Positions 15,901 through 24,453 of a stretch of DNA of 64,000 nt are shown here, in pieces; the first letter of the stretch is position 1; every line of letters begins with the position of its first letter. Both the position numbers and the translations under genes were made by a program. Origin of the DNA: Vibrio tubiashii (GTDB taxonomy: Bacteria; Pseudomonadota; Gammaproteobacteria; Enterobacterales; Vibrionaceae); contig NZ_CP117031.1 of the NCBI RefSeq assembly GCF_028551255.1, positions 1 through 64,000 of the forward strand, read 5' to 3'. Under the pieces are notes generated by a model. That model saw nothing but the letters and a program-made list of their open reading frames with translations. It made no database searches and was not told the origin of the DNA.

Positions 15901-18633
15901 CTCGATGACAGGCAGTTCCACTGTCCGTTCTGCCAACGCCGAACAGACATCCCGCTGAATACCTACCGCCGTGTGGCGGGTAACAAAGCGGTCGTTTGTT
16001 GCTCTGGATTCTAACACCCGAGTAATGGCCGACGGTCTATGCTCCATTTTCTGCATTGCTTGCTCCGTTTTCACTTTGTTGTCGGTGTAGATATCCAGGG
16101 CTTGACCATTTTGGGATATTTCGTTGATAAGCGTGCTAGTGAAGACATAGCTTTTTCCAGAAATCATCACATGGTTTTTATCTGGTTCGAGCTGGCTGGC
16201 CCGTTGTACATACCCGTACTGAATTGGGCTGTCTCTCAGCGCTTTACTGGTTGTCTCGAGCGTTTCACCCATTGGGGTTTCTAGTGTTAAGGTGTCGCCT
16301 TTCACTTGGGAAACGGAGTAAGATGTATTGGCTTCCAGCCCAGAGGCAAAGTGACGGCCGAGTGAGACAATCGATTCTCCAACTGATAGGTTGATCGTTC
16401 CTGACTCAAAGAGCTGAGGTTTAAGCTTTTTAAATACCGCACTTTTGACATTGAATGTCTTGACCTCGCCCGTTGACTTGTCCATGAGATCGATGGTGTT
16501 GCTTTTTCGGGATAGGCCAGAAATGAGCCACTCAGATGGCTGCTTGTCTTTCCAACTTTTCACCGTCATTCCAGTACGATAGTGAGCGACCACTTCGCGT
16601 TGCGCGTCATTGAGTGAAACAGGCGTTTGGGTTTCCACGCTGATCTCGCTTCGGGCAAGCTGCCCTTGGTTCTGAAGGGTATGTCTGATCTCATGAGTCA
16701 GAGTGGTGATTTCTTTTTGTGAAGTGGCCAAGACTTGAGTGTGGGATTTGTCGGAAAGCGCGGCGTAGTGTTTGGCGATAAGGAGGGCGTCCTGTTTATG
16801 CAGTTGCACGTGCGTGCTGGTCCTTCGATGGTTCACCCATTGTGTGATTTTGACGTTGCCTTTGCTGTACAGGGTCATTGCCGAGTGTGATTTGAAACCC
16901 TGCCTCGCGGATGTTCTGTTCAGGAAAACCATTTTCGTGTTGGACTTTTTCGCTTGCTTAGTAATGGCCAGTAAATCAGTGGCGCTGAGCTTGTGCGCGT
17001 TATCGATCAGGATGACGTCCTTATTGGTAAATGGGGTGTCGCCAGATAAGAACGCTTGCAAATGGTGATGCTGTGTCGAGTTGAAGTAGTTTCTCACCCA
17101 GTCACTGACACGGTGATTTTGCGCAATGACGTTTTTCTCTCCGCGTTTTCGGTCTGCGCTGTTGGAAGAGACTAGATGGACGCGCTTTTGAGATTGCGTT
17201 CCAACATGTTGGAGGTGCGAAGCGATCGATTCAGTTGGGCCAAACACATTCACGACTTGAAACTGCTTAGTGGACGCAAGGATGTTTTGGATTTTCTGAG
17301 TACTGTTCTTGCTCAGATTTAAGTCATCAAGGGCGGTTTGGTTCGGGTGAATTCGCATGTGCTGCGAGCGACCTTCGGTTGCCGTGAGTAGGCGTGTTTC
17401 TGTTTCAATCATCGCTTGGGTGGTGTATTGCCCTTTTTTGTCTAGGCTCACCCATTCACCCTTAGCGATTTTTTCTTCAGCAGCGGCTTTAAGATCGATA
17501 GCGTTACCTTCCCCACCGATGCTGAATTCAGAGACTGCTTTTTCAATAGCGGTTTCTAGTGAGAAGGCACTTTGATACAGAACCAGATGATTAACGGTGC
17601 GGTCGAGGGTTGCGTGAAGATGGGCCCCTTTCGTTACTTGCACTTTAGCCATGGCGCCTCCGGCTTTAGCCTGAGCGACCACGTTGTGAATATCAAAGTC
17701 CGTCGCTTTGATTTCTTGTTGCCACTTGTGGTGAAGGGAGGAGCCACTGGCATAACTTTTGGGCTTGCGGGTGTTTTTTGCGATTAAGTCCCGAGTTGCC
17801 AATGAATTAAATTCCAGCTCTTGGGCTTTCTCTTCAATTTGTTGCTGGCGCTTCGAAAAGAGGGTTAGGACATTGTCAGGAACGGCGGTGATTTCAAATT
17901 GACCATTGCCTGTACCTCTGATGGTGTAGCCGGCTTGTTCAGCAAGCTTGGCGTACTGACTTTGATAAAGCATGCCGTAATATTTTTGTGAGGCATAGAG
18001 CCGTTCCGATGACCCATTAATGACTCCGTCTTTCTGGCGTAAACACGACGCAAGGGCGCGCAGTTTGCCTTCATCATCTCGCGTCATGTTCGCGGCCAGT
18101 GCGTGTGTATGCAGTTGCGGATCGTCTTCACGACTGGTTTTATGATGCACGGCGGCAAAGAGCATTTGTCCGGTGTTTTCGAAGGTTTGCTTACCTTGTT
18201 CATCGGTGCCTTTCACTTGAGCCACGTCTTTCTCCAGTTCCGAAAGTGCGAACTTCACCGCTTGATGGTGGGCATTGAGTAGACGTTCATCTCCGCCAAC
18301 GAGCGCTAACAGGCTGGCCGATTTTGGGGCAGAGAAGGTGATGTCAAAGCCAGGTCGGTGTTTATCACGTTTGCCGTGAACCGTCTCTTCTCCCCAATGT
18401 CCTTGCAGGGCTTTTTCCAAAGTGGTTTGATTGATTTCTTGACCTTCCATTCCCGAGTGTCGAGCGATGGCTCCTAACCATTGGGTATTTCGGTTGTCAC
18501 TATTCTCTTTAAGGTAATAATTGTCCTCATTTCCTTTTTCCAGAGAAAGGTTAGGAAGGTCGTGGTGCTTTTCTTCATTGAGATAATACTCGGCGTTTTT
18601 TTTGGGGTTAGAGAGGGCAGTAATCGATAGCAT
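12907..18633 (-). CDS. traI: TraI-type conjugative relaxase/helicase (MobF)
   Basis: 1908 aa, close in size to F TraI (1756 aa) but longer. The relaxase domain has catalytic tyrosines at 16-17 (AEYYLNE), a second pair at 39-40, and the metal-binding histidine triad HHKTSREDDPQLHTH at about 163-177. A degenerate helicase-like region follows. The active RecD-like helicase has Walker A GLAGTGKST near residue 1040 and LLDESSMVS. The C-terminal 400 residues are less conserved. It nicks oriT, stays attached to the 5' end and unwinds the transferred strand. It is the last tra gene of the minus-strand block, after traD, and sits beside the nic-like site. Confidence 0.93.
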   Translation of the reverse strand: MLSITALSNPKKNAEYYLNEEKHHDLPNLSLEKGNEDNYYLKENSDNRNTQWLGAIARHSGMEGQEINQTTLEKALQGHWGEETVHGKRDKHRPGFDITFSAPKSASLLALVGGDERLLNAHHQAVKFALSELEKDVAQVKGTDEQGKQTFENTGQMLFAAVHHKTSREDDPQLHTHALAANMTRDDEGKLRALASCLRQKDGVINGSSERLYASQKYYGMLYQSQYAKLAEQAGYTIRGTGNGQFEITAVPDNVLTLFSKRQQQIEEKAQELEFNSLATRDLIAKNTRKPKSYASGSSLHHKWQQEIKATDFDIHNVVAQAKAGGAMAKVQVTKGAHLHATLDRTVNHLVLYQSAFSLETAIEKAVSEFSIGGEGNAIDLKAAAEEKIAKGEWVSLDKKGQYTTQAMIETETRLLTATEGRSQHMRIHPNQTALDDLNLSKNSTQKIQNILASTKQFQVVNVFGPTESIASHLQHVGTQSQKRVHLVSSNSADRKRGEKNVIAQNHRVSDWVRNYFNSTQHHHLQAFLSGDTPFTNKDVILIDNAHKLSATDLLAITKQAKKSNTKMVFLNRTSARQGFKSHSAMTLYSKGNVKITQWVNHRRTSTHVQLHKQDALLIAKHYAALSDKSHTQVLATSQKEITTLTHEIRHTLQNQGQLARSEISVETQTPVSLNDAQREVVAHYRTGMTVKSWKDKQPSEWLISGLSRKSNTIDLMDKSTGEVKTFNVKSAVFKKLKPQLFESGTINLSVGESIVSLGRHFASGLEANTSYSVSQVKGDTLTLETPMGETLETTSKALRDSPIQYGYVQRASQLEPDKNHVMISGKSYVFTSTLINEISQNGQALDIYTDNKVKTEQAMQKMEHRPSAITRVLESRATNDRFVTRHTAVGIQRDVCSALAERTVELPVIERAVSFAIHHISEREAGFTQKQLVEEAVRFAFEEAGQAVTKEEVAQLLNEKSDLLSAEYQDGTRWTTQAAIETEHTIIEALKKGQGQVIPYATPADTRRFLSEQTHLTQGQCDGVTLIATTEDRFIAIQGLAGTGKSTMLETGMPLVKQALSAGTTSPNQIIGLAPTHAAVSELKQKGIEAQTLESLLSDVRRGAIEPQQYSNALFLLDESSMVSNRQAKEFVDIVTRADAKAVFLGDKEQLQPLSAGKPFELAISQSALKVAFMTDIVRQQKAVLQGAVHNIIDKQPESSLDKLAQQATQEEGTHRSEHVVSTLNEDAKDQVKAQEEATQMLPGCVARDYLARTPETRNNTLIIAYTNIERDQIAYQIRTGLIKERTLGSENIGVLRIRQTGASKAELSTMLPYQKGLAVSTKPGNYATIESVDKENGVVMLRDPQTNQLSPFLPRHRSHQFTNVLAVSVQPISVGERILTRFTDKKRGIVANQTYTVITASNGLIEALNVEGQRLCLDPKSLSDGHWDYAYTKTADMAQGSTYLHVIAVVKGKGALTDIRRAGIDQTRASQHIRIYSDHPKAMLKQWINQDTNKASALETQQGKTPIIMQYFNDAPLPKENPKYHDINGEFDARCFSEHIKETLPKFTESLAMHLLGTPNKSQSNKHTMVFGQGRETTEIQLTGEFRGHFKDNVTGEQGTLINLLMSREAINYKAALYHADKLINDKDKCGLSENPAHDQLTQTLTDRTAKFIGYAKEYWNQSIPLKGTPAEILLNSKDFNTEGKRNIRFHPAVYSSETQSTYPAMLTHIHDRKKRTQGIEITYLQSDGDLADLGVISRTLGCKSGNYTEFHHGKEANTSIITNTLYEAFNIQKATNGEFDIYIVNNPKDIVKMPDEELRQRVIIALESKETVSGYHIDKIKSALSNKVLSFIEGKDIQKEMKNAALNHHKDIVNDDVSGSDRKLPEERSKEVYRLKERFETLNHNPYELPQKGEIDKDFTLDRGR

Positions 18634-18772
18634 GAGAGTTCCTTAATAACCAGAAAGCTTCGAGTCAGGTTAGTGAACGGCACTCGGATCGTTGAGGGTG
18701 TCACCGTCATTGATGATGAAGAGCGTTAATTCGGGGCGTTTCCCCTTTGACAAAAGCGGCGATAGCGCGTAT

Positions 18773-20908
18773 TTAATCGTACAATTCAATGTCATTGACT
18801 CCCCCCTTGCTGGTTGAAGCGCCGTCATTTTCCTTGTTCATTCGCTCTTGAGTGGCTGTTGATGTGGCTTGTTGGGTACTTGTATCTTGTTCTACGGTTT
18901 CGGCATCACCACGTCGGGCTTGCTTTTTGAGCCTATTGACAGTGTTCCCCTTCAGCGCCGCGTTCATTTGAGACGCTTCGACGTTCATTTCATCTTCACT
19001 GTCAAACTGTGAGGCCTGAATTGCACACAAGACCTTTTTCTCTGACTCTGGAAGTGCCATACCAGGTACTACGGTTTCGAGATAAACGGCTTTTTCATAC
19101 GCTTCTAACATCCCAGGAGAGGGGGGGAATTCGCGCTTGATGAAAGGTGAGGCGATGTTCCTCATTTTGTCATAGCTCAAATCGAGTTGGGTAATGAATG
19201 AAGATCCTGGTACACGCAGATAACATTGCAAATCATCGAGCGACTGAAGCTCACTGGGAATGACAAGGCGTTGAGTGCGGGTTTCATGGCTAAGTGATAC
19301 TCCGTCTCTGAGCTGGTTCGCACCGTAAGAAATGTGTTCTTTCGACAGCTCAATTTCCTGCTCGCCTAAATCCTTAGACGAGATTTCAGCCATGGCGTTT
19401 GAGGGGGAACGGAAGTAGAAACGAGTGTTCAGCAAGTCGTTCATTTCTTCCGCCGCGTTCTTACCATAGGTTTTTGTTAATTGTGCGTAGGACTGAAGGC
19501 CAATCACGTAACAACCCCCAAACTTGCGTACTTCAGCAATGATTTCCCCAAGTTCTGGAAGTTTATGCAGGCTGGGCATTTCATCTATGATCACCCAAAT
19601 GCGACGATCTGGGTTTTCTGCTAACCCCAATATGGCGTTGGACGCGATGGCTAACCAACTCGAAATAAGCGGTCGCAAAGAGGCGTGTTGGCGAGCGGCA
19701 CTGGATAAGAACAAAAAGCCGCGTTGGTTGTCATCTTGTATCCAGTCCGTGATCGAAAACTTTTTACGTTCAGGTTGGCCATCTTCATTTTCTCGATTGA
19801 GCCCATCAAGAAAGCGTAGGCTTTTGATGTAAGTCGCCAGAACAGATTTGATCGAAATGGCGGTTTTTTGGATCTTGTCAGAGACCAGCGACGCTGATTC
19901 GGTCCCGTGTAAGTAACTGCCGAGCTCTTCGAGTTCTGAAGTGAGTATCAGGTTGAGTAAGCGTTCGGTGGACCGCTTGTCGTCCTGGTCGTCTTGCATG
20001 CGATAGCCCGTACTCGAAAAAATGGTTCGCGCAGAATCGACCCAAAACGGATCGCCTTCACCGTGTTGCGGTATCAACGCGTTGGCCATGTTTTCAAAGT
20101 CGGGGGCTTCCTTTGCGTCACACCAAATATCCCAGTCTGGGCAGCGCTCATCAAAAGGGTTGAGGATGGTATCTTGAGACTCGTCGTAGAATTTACTGAC
20201 ACACGTGCAGCCTTTATCGTAAATAATGGCCTTATCACCACGCTTGCGTATCCAGCGCAGAAGTTTGCGAATGGCCACGGATTTACCCACCCCTGTTGTC
20301 CCTTTGAGACCGACGTGTTGTACTTCAAAATCGTGCTTGAATAGGGCGATGCCATCGATGACAAAATCGGACAATTTACCGTTGCCATTGCCCCGTTTTT
20401 TCTTCTCCTTAGCACGTTGCTTGAGATCCGTGCTCAGAGCTTTCGGTTCGACCAGTTGAGAGCCCCGAATGTGTTTATCTTGGCTTTTTTTCTCACCTTG
20501 AGCTTTGAAGTATCGTGTGGCCATGATGAACAGCACTAAACCGGAAAAGAAAGCGATGAGAAAATTGATTTGCACTTGATGAATAACAGAATCATATAAT
20601 GTGCCTAGCTCTGTATTGTTCAATTGCAGCCCAAGCGTACTGACGTAGCGTTGGCCATTCCAGAAGGTGGTCACTTTGGCGGTTTCTTGCATGCCAAAAC
20701 CCTGGTAGAGATGGTTTCGCACTGTGTAGAAGATTGCCCACCAAGCATTATCAGGCGCTCTTAACCAAGTAAGGAGTAAAGTCAAAGCGGCGACAGCATA
20801 CACAAGGTATTTGCCCAGTTTAGAGTGCACCTGAAAGAACATGTGAATGGTGTGAAAGGTGATTTGTCCACCACGAGTAGCATGGTTACTTGTGTGCTGA
20901 AAACTCAT
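18773..20908 (-). CDS. traD: TraD-type coupling protein (T4CP ATPase)
   Basis: 711 aa from the ATG at 20908, which has an AGGA ribosome site; the frame is open 14 codons further upstream. Two transmembrane segments lie in the N-terminal 110 residues. The ATPase domain has Walker A GTTGVGKS near residue 200 and Walker B IWVIIDEMPSLHKL near 430, the TraD/TrwB hallmark. The acidic, Gln/Thr-rich C-terminus ending ELYD fits the TraM-interacting tail of F-type TraD. It couples the relaxosome to the secretion channel. It is separated from traG by the foreign module, whereas in F only traS/traT lie between. Confidence 0.93.
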   Translation of the reverse strand: MSFQHTSNHATRGGQITFHTIHMFFQVHSKLGKYLVYAVAALTLLLTWLRAPDNAWWAIFYTVRNHLYQGFGMQETAKVTTFWNGQRYVSTLGLQLNNTELGTLYDSVIHQVQINFLIAFFSGLVLFIMATRYFKAQGEKKSQDKHIRGSQLVEPKALSTDLKQRAKEKKKRGNGNGKLSDFVIDGIALFKHDFEVQHVGLKGTTGVGKSVAIRKLLRWIRKRGDKAIIYDKGCTCVSKFYDESQDTILNPFDERCPDWDIWCDAKEAPDFENMANALIPQHGEGDPFWVDSARTIFSSTGYRMQDDQDDKRSTERLLNLILTSELEELGSYLHGTESASLVSDKIQKTAISIKSVLATYIKSLRFLDGLNRENEDGQPERKKFSITDWIQDDNQRGFLFLSSAARQHASLRPLISSWLAIASNAILGLAENPDRRIWVIIDEMPSLHKLPELGEIIAEVRKFGGCYVIGLQSYAQLTKTYGKNAAEEMNDLLNTRFYFRSPSNAMAEISSKDLGEQEIELSKEHISYGANQLRDGVSLSHETRTQRLVIPSELQSLDDLQCYLRVPGSSFITQLDLSYDKMRNIASPFIKREFPPSPGMLEAYEKAVYLETVVPGMALPESEKKVLCAIQASQFDSEDEMNVEASQMNAALKGNTVNRLKKQARRGDAETVEQDTSTQQATSTATQERMNKENDGASTSKGGVNDIELYD

Positions 20909-21254
20909 AAGCGAATCCTGTCCGATGTACAATAGCGAAGAAAGCGCCAAGATAGGCGCTTTCAGGTAGGGGGAGGTTAGGTTGTTATAGACAAAAACAC
21001 CTCGGAGAGAGACGAGAAACAGTACATGGAGACAAATAACTTGTTTTTAACTCGCCTCACTTTAGGTGAACGGTAGTTGCCGGAGGACAATAAAGCTTAG
21101 AACTTTGCTGCCTGTAAGCTGGTCAAGCAAATGGTTAAAGGAAACAATAATTACTGAGACTGGTTTTGGACAAACTCTTGCCAGTATTTTTCAAATTAGC
21201 AATTCATGAATAACTTTTTATAAGGCAAATTCGCTAATTAATACGTCTTCATAC
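20909..21254. other. Intergenic stretch between traD and the inserted module
   Basis: No gene is supported here. It probably carries the promoter for traD/traI, since the module cuts them off from the upstream tra operon, but I see no convincing promoter. The AT-rich part just before 21255 leads into the dif-like site. Confidence 0.4.
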
Positions 21255-21283
21255 AGTGCGCACTTTGCGTGTTTATGTTCAAT
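21255..21283 (+). other. Imperfect dif-like XerCD site (module 1 left end)
   Basis: XerC-type arm AGTGCGCACTT (9 of 11 matches to AGTGCGCATTA), 7-nt spacer TGCGTGT, XerD-type arm TTATGTTCAAT (10 of 11 matches to TTATGTTAAAT). The spacer length and the mismatch position in the XerD arm are the same as at 47362-47390, indicating a common phage-type attachment half. Confidence 0.6.
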
Positions 21284-21344
21284 GAGACTGGTATCACCAT
21301 AATTTATAGATTTATAAACTCTTTCGGTTTTGAGAGAGTGAATC

Positions 21345-21711
21345 ATGAAGTATCACGAAATGACCAAAAATTATGTTTTTCGTGAATTTGAATGCGGGTT
21401 ACCAGTAGAACAAACCGCTGAACTTTGTTTTAAAAGTGTGAGAACAATCAAGGAATGGGATAAAGGTAAAAACATCCCATAGTGAATGTAAAAGGCTCAC
21501 GAGATTAGCAAAAGGGAGGGCATTATCTAGTGACACCGAATGGAACAATTTCAGTATGCATTTTAATAAACTTGAATTGCCTACAGGGCAACTAGTTAGT
21601 GCTCAAGAGGTATTAGTTGGAATTGCTCTTATAGAAATAAGATCAGAGCTAGAAATTCAGACCACAACTAAGCTACTTAAATTAGCAAGAGCTATTGCAC
21701 AGATAAAGTAA
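21345..21711 (+). pseudogene. Frameshifted DUF3653-like phage regulator
   Basis: Paralogue of the intact gene at 47452-47817, including about 45 bp of near-identical leader. It reads MKYHEMTKNYVFREFECGL and continues to the 45th codon, where TAG (21480-21482) stops it. One base further along the frame resumes as ECKRLTRLAKG and runs to TAA 21709-21711, ending TTTKLLKLARAIAQIK, colinear with the paralogue. A 1-nt insertion (net shift of one) after IP explains the break. It is probably inactive, unless the shift is a sequencing error. A terminator follows at 21713. Confidence 0.8.
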
Positions 21712-21712
21712 A

Positions 21713-21734
21713 GACTCCGATAGGAGTCTTTTTT
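21713..21734 (+). terminator. Rho-independent terminator
   Basis: GACTCC (21713-21718), GATA loop, GGAGTC (21723-21728), then six Ts. It lies between the convergent DUF3653-like pseudogene and the 185-aa gene. Confidence 0.7.
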
Positions 21735-21735
21735 C

Positions 21736-22293
21736 TTAACTCATTACTTCGTCGATAAGCTCAGGGATGGTCTTAGAGATTAAAGAAAGCCCACGACTTG
21801 TGTCTGGATCGAATACTCCTAAAGAATACTCACCTGTCAAATCTGAAGTCCCTATACGTTTTTGAGCAGGCAAAAGCTCCTCTTCATAAAACTTGATTTC
21901 GCTTTTCAACCTATCCTCTTCACCACGGAAAAAACCGTTAAATGAAGGAAGGTTTTCTGATTCCATCACAAATACAGACTTAACCTGCTTCGCACTTCTA
22001 GTACCGCTAATTCTCGATATTTCAAATGCACCATCACATCCCATATAGTTGGTTGTAGGGTCGTCATATTTAAATGACAACTTGATATCCCCTTTGTAAT
22101 CGGCATTTACTAACTTTGAATGATGATTTTCATCACACTGAAAACCTTGTTCGGTCAGATAGGAAATGAAATGATTTTTAACATTATCTATGATTTCAGC
22201 ACGTTTCTGTGTTCTAACCTCGTTTCGCTCACCATAATATTTGTCTGACTTCTCTTTCAAATCAGCTAGTTGCTTGTTCAGTTGTAAGCTCAT
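21736..22293 (-). CDS. Unrecognised 185-aa cargo protein
   Basis: Start taken at the ATG 22293, six bases after GGAG; the first in-frame ATG at 22305 overlaps that ribosome site. The N-terminal third is a charged helical stretch (LNKQLADLKEKSDKYYGER), likely coiled coil. The middle has a mixed segment with YKGDIKLSFKYDDPTTNYMG, and the C-terminus has GEYSLGVFDPDTSRGLSLIS. No signal peptide, no membrane helix and no catalytic motif that I recognise. It is divergent from the MBL-fold gene with about 300 bp between. It is cargo of module 1 and may be a regulator, sensor or independent unit. Confidence 0.6.
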   Translation of the reverse strand: MSLQLNKQLADLKEKSDKYYGERNEVRTQKRAEIIDNVKNHFISYLTEQGFQCDENHHSKLVNADYKGDIKLSFKYDDPTTNYMGCDGAFEISRISGTRSAKQVKSVFVMESENLPSFNGFFRGEEDRLKSEIKFYEEELLPAQKRIGTSDLTGEYSLGVFDPDTSRGLSLISKTIPELIDEVMS

Positions 22294-22591
22294 TATTAAC
22301 TCCATTTAGTGGTGTTTATTATGCAGACTGTTGCTCTCTCTATATATGGGACTGTCTAGTCGAAACCAAGAGGAACCAAAATAAAAACCACATAATCTAT
22401 AAGCTTTTTGATAAAGGTCACACATCATTTTTATCCTTACTATAAGTGTCTGAAAATTGGGTTTTAACGAACAAATTCTTAATGATATTTCTGGCATTTT
22501 TACGAGATTAATATGGGATAAAAGTCTAAATTCCTATGCAACATACAGAGTATTATATCGCTCCCAATACAACTATACACTGGAGCTATAA
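22294..22591. other. AT-rich divergent intergenic region of module 1
   Basis: About 300 bp between the divergent 185-aa and MBL-fold genes. It probably holds both promoters. A short minus-strand open frame (22306-22497) has no ribosome site and no recognisable content, so I do not call it. Confidence 0.4.
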
Positions 22592-23668
22592 ATGGGGTAC
22601 GAAGTAGATTTTCATGCTGTCGGGGAACAGTCAAAAAGCGGTGATGCAATTTCAATGCGGATTACGGACGACTTTGGCCAGTCAGTAATAGTAATTGATG
22701 GTGGATATAAAGATGACGGTAAAGTGTTAGCGGCTCATATTGAGAAACACTATGGCACTAATATCGTTGATCTCATGATATCAACACACCCTGACTCCGA
22801 TCATATAAATGGCCTGTTCCACATCATAGAAAACTTAGAGGTTAAAAAACTCTTAATTTCCAAACCGTGGGAATTCGACAACCTTTCTGAACACTTTAGT
22901 GATGGGAGATTCACCGACAATAGTCTGGGAGACAAAATCGCAGAATCGCTAAATAAAGCTGTAGATCTAGTTAGCCTAGCAGAAAAGAATGACGTAGAAG
23001 TAATTACTCCAAGGGCAGGAATGAACTTTATGTTCTCTAGTGCCCAACTGGTAATTCTTGGGCCTTCGGAAGAGTACTACAAAGAGCTCTTGCCACAAAT
23101 ACTTGATGAAAAGCCAGCGGAAAAGACTGAAGTATCGATGGAAGGCTTTTTGAAAAGTGCGCTAGACGCCGTAATAAAGAAAATTGCCGCGATCTGGGGG
23201 AAAGATAATTTATCAGAGGACGTTGAAACATCCCCCTTAAACTCAACAAGCATAATCACCTTAGTAAATTGCGAAGGAAGAAGCTCGCTCTTCACCGGAG
23301 ACTCTGGCGTCGAAGCTCTTAAAAAGGCATCAAACCTGTTCGAAAACTGGTCAACAGGAAACACTCTAAGGTTATTCCAGGTTCCTCACCATGGCAGTAG
23401 ACGAAACATAAGTTCTGAAGTACTAAATTCATATATTGGGCCTCATGTTGATAAGGGTGAGTCACGTGGAATTAGTGCAATATGTTCAGCAGCTAAGATG
23501 TCTGATAAACACCCAAGAGATAGCGTTGTTAATGCTCTGTGGCATCGGGGCGCAAAAGTCCTCGCTACCAAGGGATCTTCTATTCGTCATCATCATGGGA
23601 TGGGTACTAGAGAGGGCTGGGATAACCCTGTTGAACCTATAGAGTACTTTGACGAAGTGGAAGCTTAA
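22592..23668 (+). CDS. MBL-fold metallo-hydrolase (ComEC/Rec2-like), defence-candidate cargo
   Basis: 358 aa. Metal-binding motif THPDSDHINGL at residues 65-75 (His66, Asp68, Asp70, His71), then LFTGDSG and QVPHHGSRRN further on: the metallo-beta-lactamase layout of ComEC-type hydrolases. The N-terminus (residues 1-40, GDAISMRITDDFGQ then VIVIDGGYKD) is the usual first beta-sheet. There is no signal peptide or competence membrane domain, so it should be cytoplasmic; a nuclease or phosphodiesterase role is likely. The gene is followed 2 bp later by a four-helix membrane protein, implying a functional pair. Such pairs in mobile cassettes are often anti-phage, but that is inference. Confidence 0.85.
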   Translation: MGYEVDFHAVGEQSKSGDAISMRITDDFGQSVIVIDGGYKDDGKVLAAHIEKHYGTNIVDLMISTHPDSDHINGLFHIIENLEVKKLLISKPWEFDNLSEHFSDGRFTDNSLGDKIAESLNKAVDLVSLAEKNDVEVITPRAGMNFMFSSAQLVILGPSEEYYKELLPQILDEKPAEKTEVSMEGFLKSALDAVIKKIAAIWGKDNLSEDVETSPLNSTSIITLVNCEGRSSLFTGDSGVEALKKASNLFENWSTGNTLRLFQVPHHGSRRNISSEVLNSYIGPHVDKGESRGISAICSAAKMSDKHPRDSVVNALWHRGAKVLATKGSSIRHHHGMGTREGWDNPVEPIEYFDEVEA

Positions 23669-23670
23669 CA

Positions 23671-24294
23671 ATGGCTGATTTGAAATCCGAATCTAATAAA
23701 ACTGTTGGGATAATATTGGCATGCTTACTCATACCTATAGCCGAATTTCAGGGTTGGGAAATTAGCAAACTCGATGTGACAAGTATCGCTAGTGACTTGT
23801 GTGTAATAGCAATATTAACTGCCTTTTCTCTGATCGTGACAAACTTAGTCGACAGAGAAATAAAGTTTAAACTTGCCTTTTTTTCGAGTAAAAAACCCGC
23901 GTACCATTGTAAAAAATATTCTGCTAAAGATTCACGTCTTGACTCTAGCCGGCTCATCGAAAGATGGCCGGAAGTGTTCTCAGATAATTCTGACAAAAGC
24001 AAGACTGAAGAGATCTGGTACACCCAAATCTATCTGCCAGTAAGAGATTCTGTAGTTGTTAGAAGTGCAAATAAACAGTTTCTAATAGCGAGAGACTGCT
24101 ATATAGGGTGGATTTTTATCTCTATCACTATAGCTGGACTTGATCTATACCATGTCTATGATTTCAGCGATTATGCTTTACAGTTCTGCTTAGCCTTTAC
24201 AATATTACTGAACCTTTTTTGCCGTGCTACGGGGAAAAACTTGGTTTTGAATTCTATATGTGAGTCTCTCAATAATAGAACTGTTACTGCATAA
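23671..24294 (+). CDS. Four-helix membrane protein paired with the MBL-fold hydrolase
   Basis: 207 aa with hydrophobic segments at about 9-25, 38-60, 145-163 and 168-187, and a soluble loop of about 80 residues between helices 2 and 3 containing RLIERWPEVFSDN and IWYTQIYLPVRDSVV. This two-plus-two layout resembles S-4TM-type effectors of prokaryotic immune systems, but I cannot assign the family. The start ATG is 2 bp after the MBL-fold stop, so the two are co-expressed. It could be a membrane-disrupting effector gated by the MBL protein or, given its place between traG and traD, an entry-exclusion factor. A terminator follows. Confidence 0.65.
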   Translation: MADLKSESNKTVGIILACLLIPIAEFQGWEISKLDVTSIASDLCVIAILTAFSLIVTNLVDREIKFKLAFFSSKKPAYHCKKYSAKDSRLDSSRLIERWPEVFSDNSDKSKTEEIWYTQIYLPVRDSVVVRSANKQFLIARDCYIGWIFISITIAGLDLYHVYDFSDYALQFCLAFTILLNLFCRATGKNLVLNSICESLNNRTVTA

Positions 24295-24320
24295 TTATTT
24301 ATCTTACACAATTACGTTCA

Positions 24321-24348
24321 AAGCTAGCTTCAAAGTCTAGCTTTTTTT
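24321..24348 (+). terminator. Rho-independent terminator
   Basis: AAGCTAG (24321-24327) pairs with CTAGCTT (24337-24343), followed by Ts; it ends the MBL/membrane-protein pair. Confidence 0.7.
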
Positions 24349-24358
24349 GTACATAGGG

Positions 24359-24385
24359 AAGACTTTCACCCCGTATTACATTCCG
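24359..24385. repeat. Module end repeat, copy 1
   Basis: A 21-nt sequence beginning AAGACTTTCACCCC is identical to 49996-50016. It runs into a weak hairpin (CCCCG, then CGGGG at 24381-24385). In copy 2 the same sequence opens a stronger hairpin at the edge of the inovirus intergenic region, so it may be a replication nick site or recombination end. Confidence 0.65.
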
Positions 24386-24453
24386 GGGATTAACAGTGAA
24401 CAGCATTAGAAGAATGGATAACTTTTAGTATTGCAAAAACCATGAACAGGGTT

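Larger units (their letters stand above)
21255..24385. mobile_element. Module 1: Xer/inovirus-linked cassette inserted between traG and traD
   Basis: A 3.1-kb AT-rich block bounded on the left by a dif-like site (21255-21283) and on the right by a 21-nt sequence (24359-24379) identical to 49996-50016. It contains a broken DUF3653-like gene and three cargo genes: an unknown 185-aa protein, an MBL-fold hydrolase and a four-helix membrane protein. The left end, leader and first gene are clearly homologous to 47362-47817. It sits where F-type plasmids carry exclusion genes. No second XerC arm is visible at the right end, so it may be decayed or immobile. Boundaries are inferred. Confidence 0.6.

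Noticed and set aside
13177..17787. Numerous plus-strand open frames inside traI
   Set aside because: All are antisense shadows of the long relaxase gene, without ribosome sites or family features.
22306..22497. Small minus-strand frame of 63 codons in module 1
   Set aside because: No ribosome site, no recognisable content, and it occupies the divergent promoter region.
24386..24453. Right-hand XerC arm for module 1
   Set aside because: Only a weak partial resemblance (CAGTGAACAGCATTAG) is seen; not enough to call a site, so the right boundary stays uncertain.
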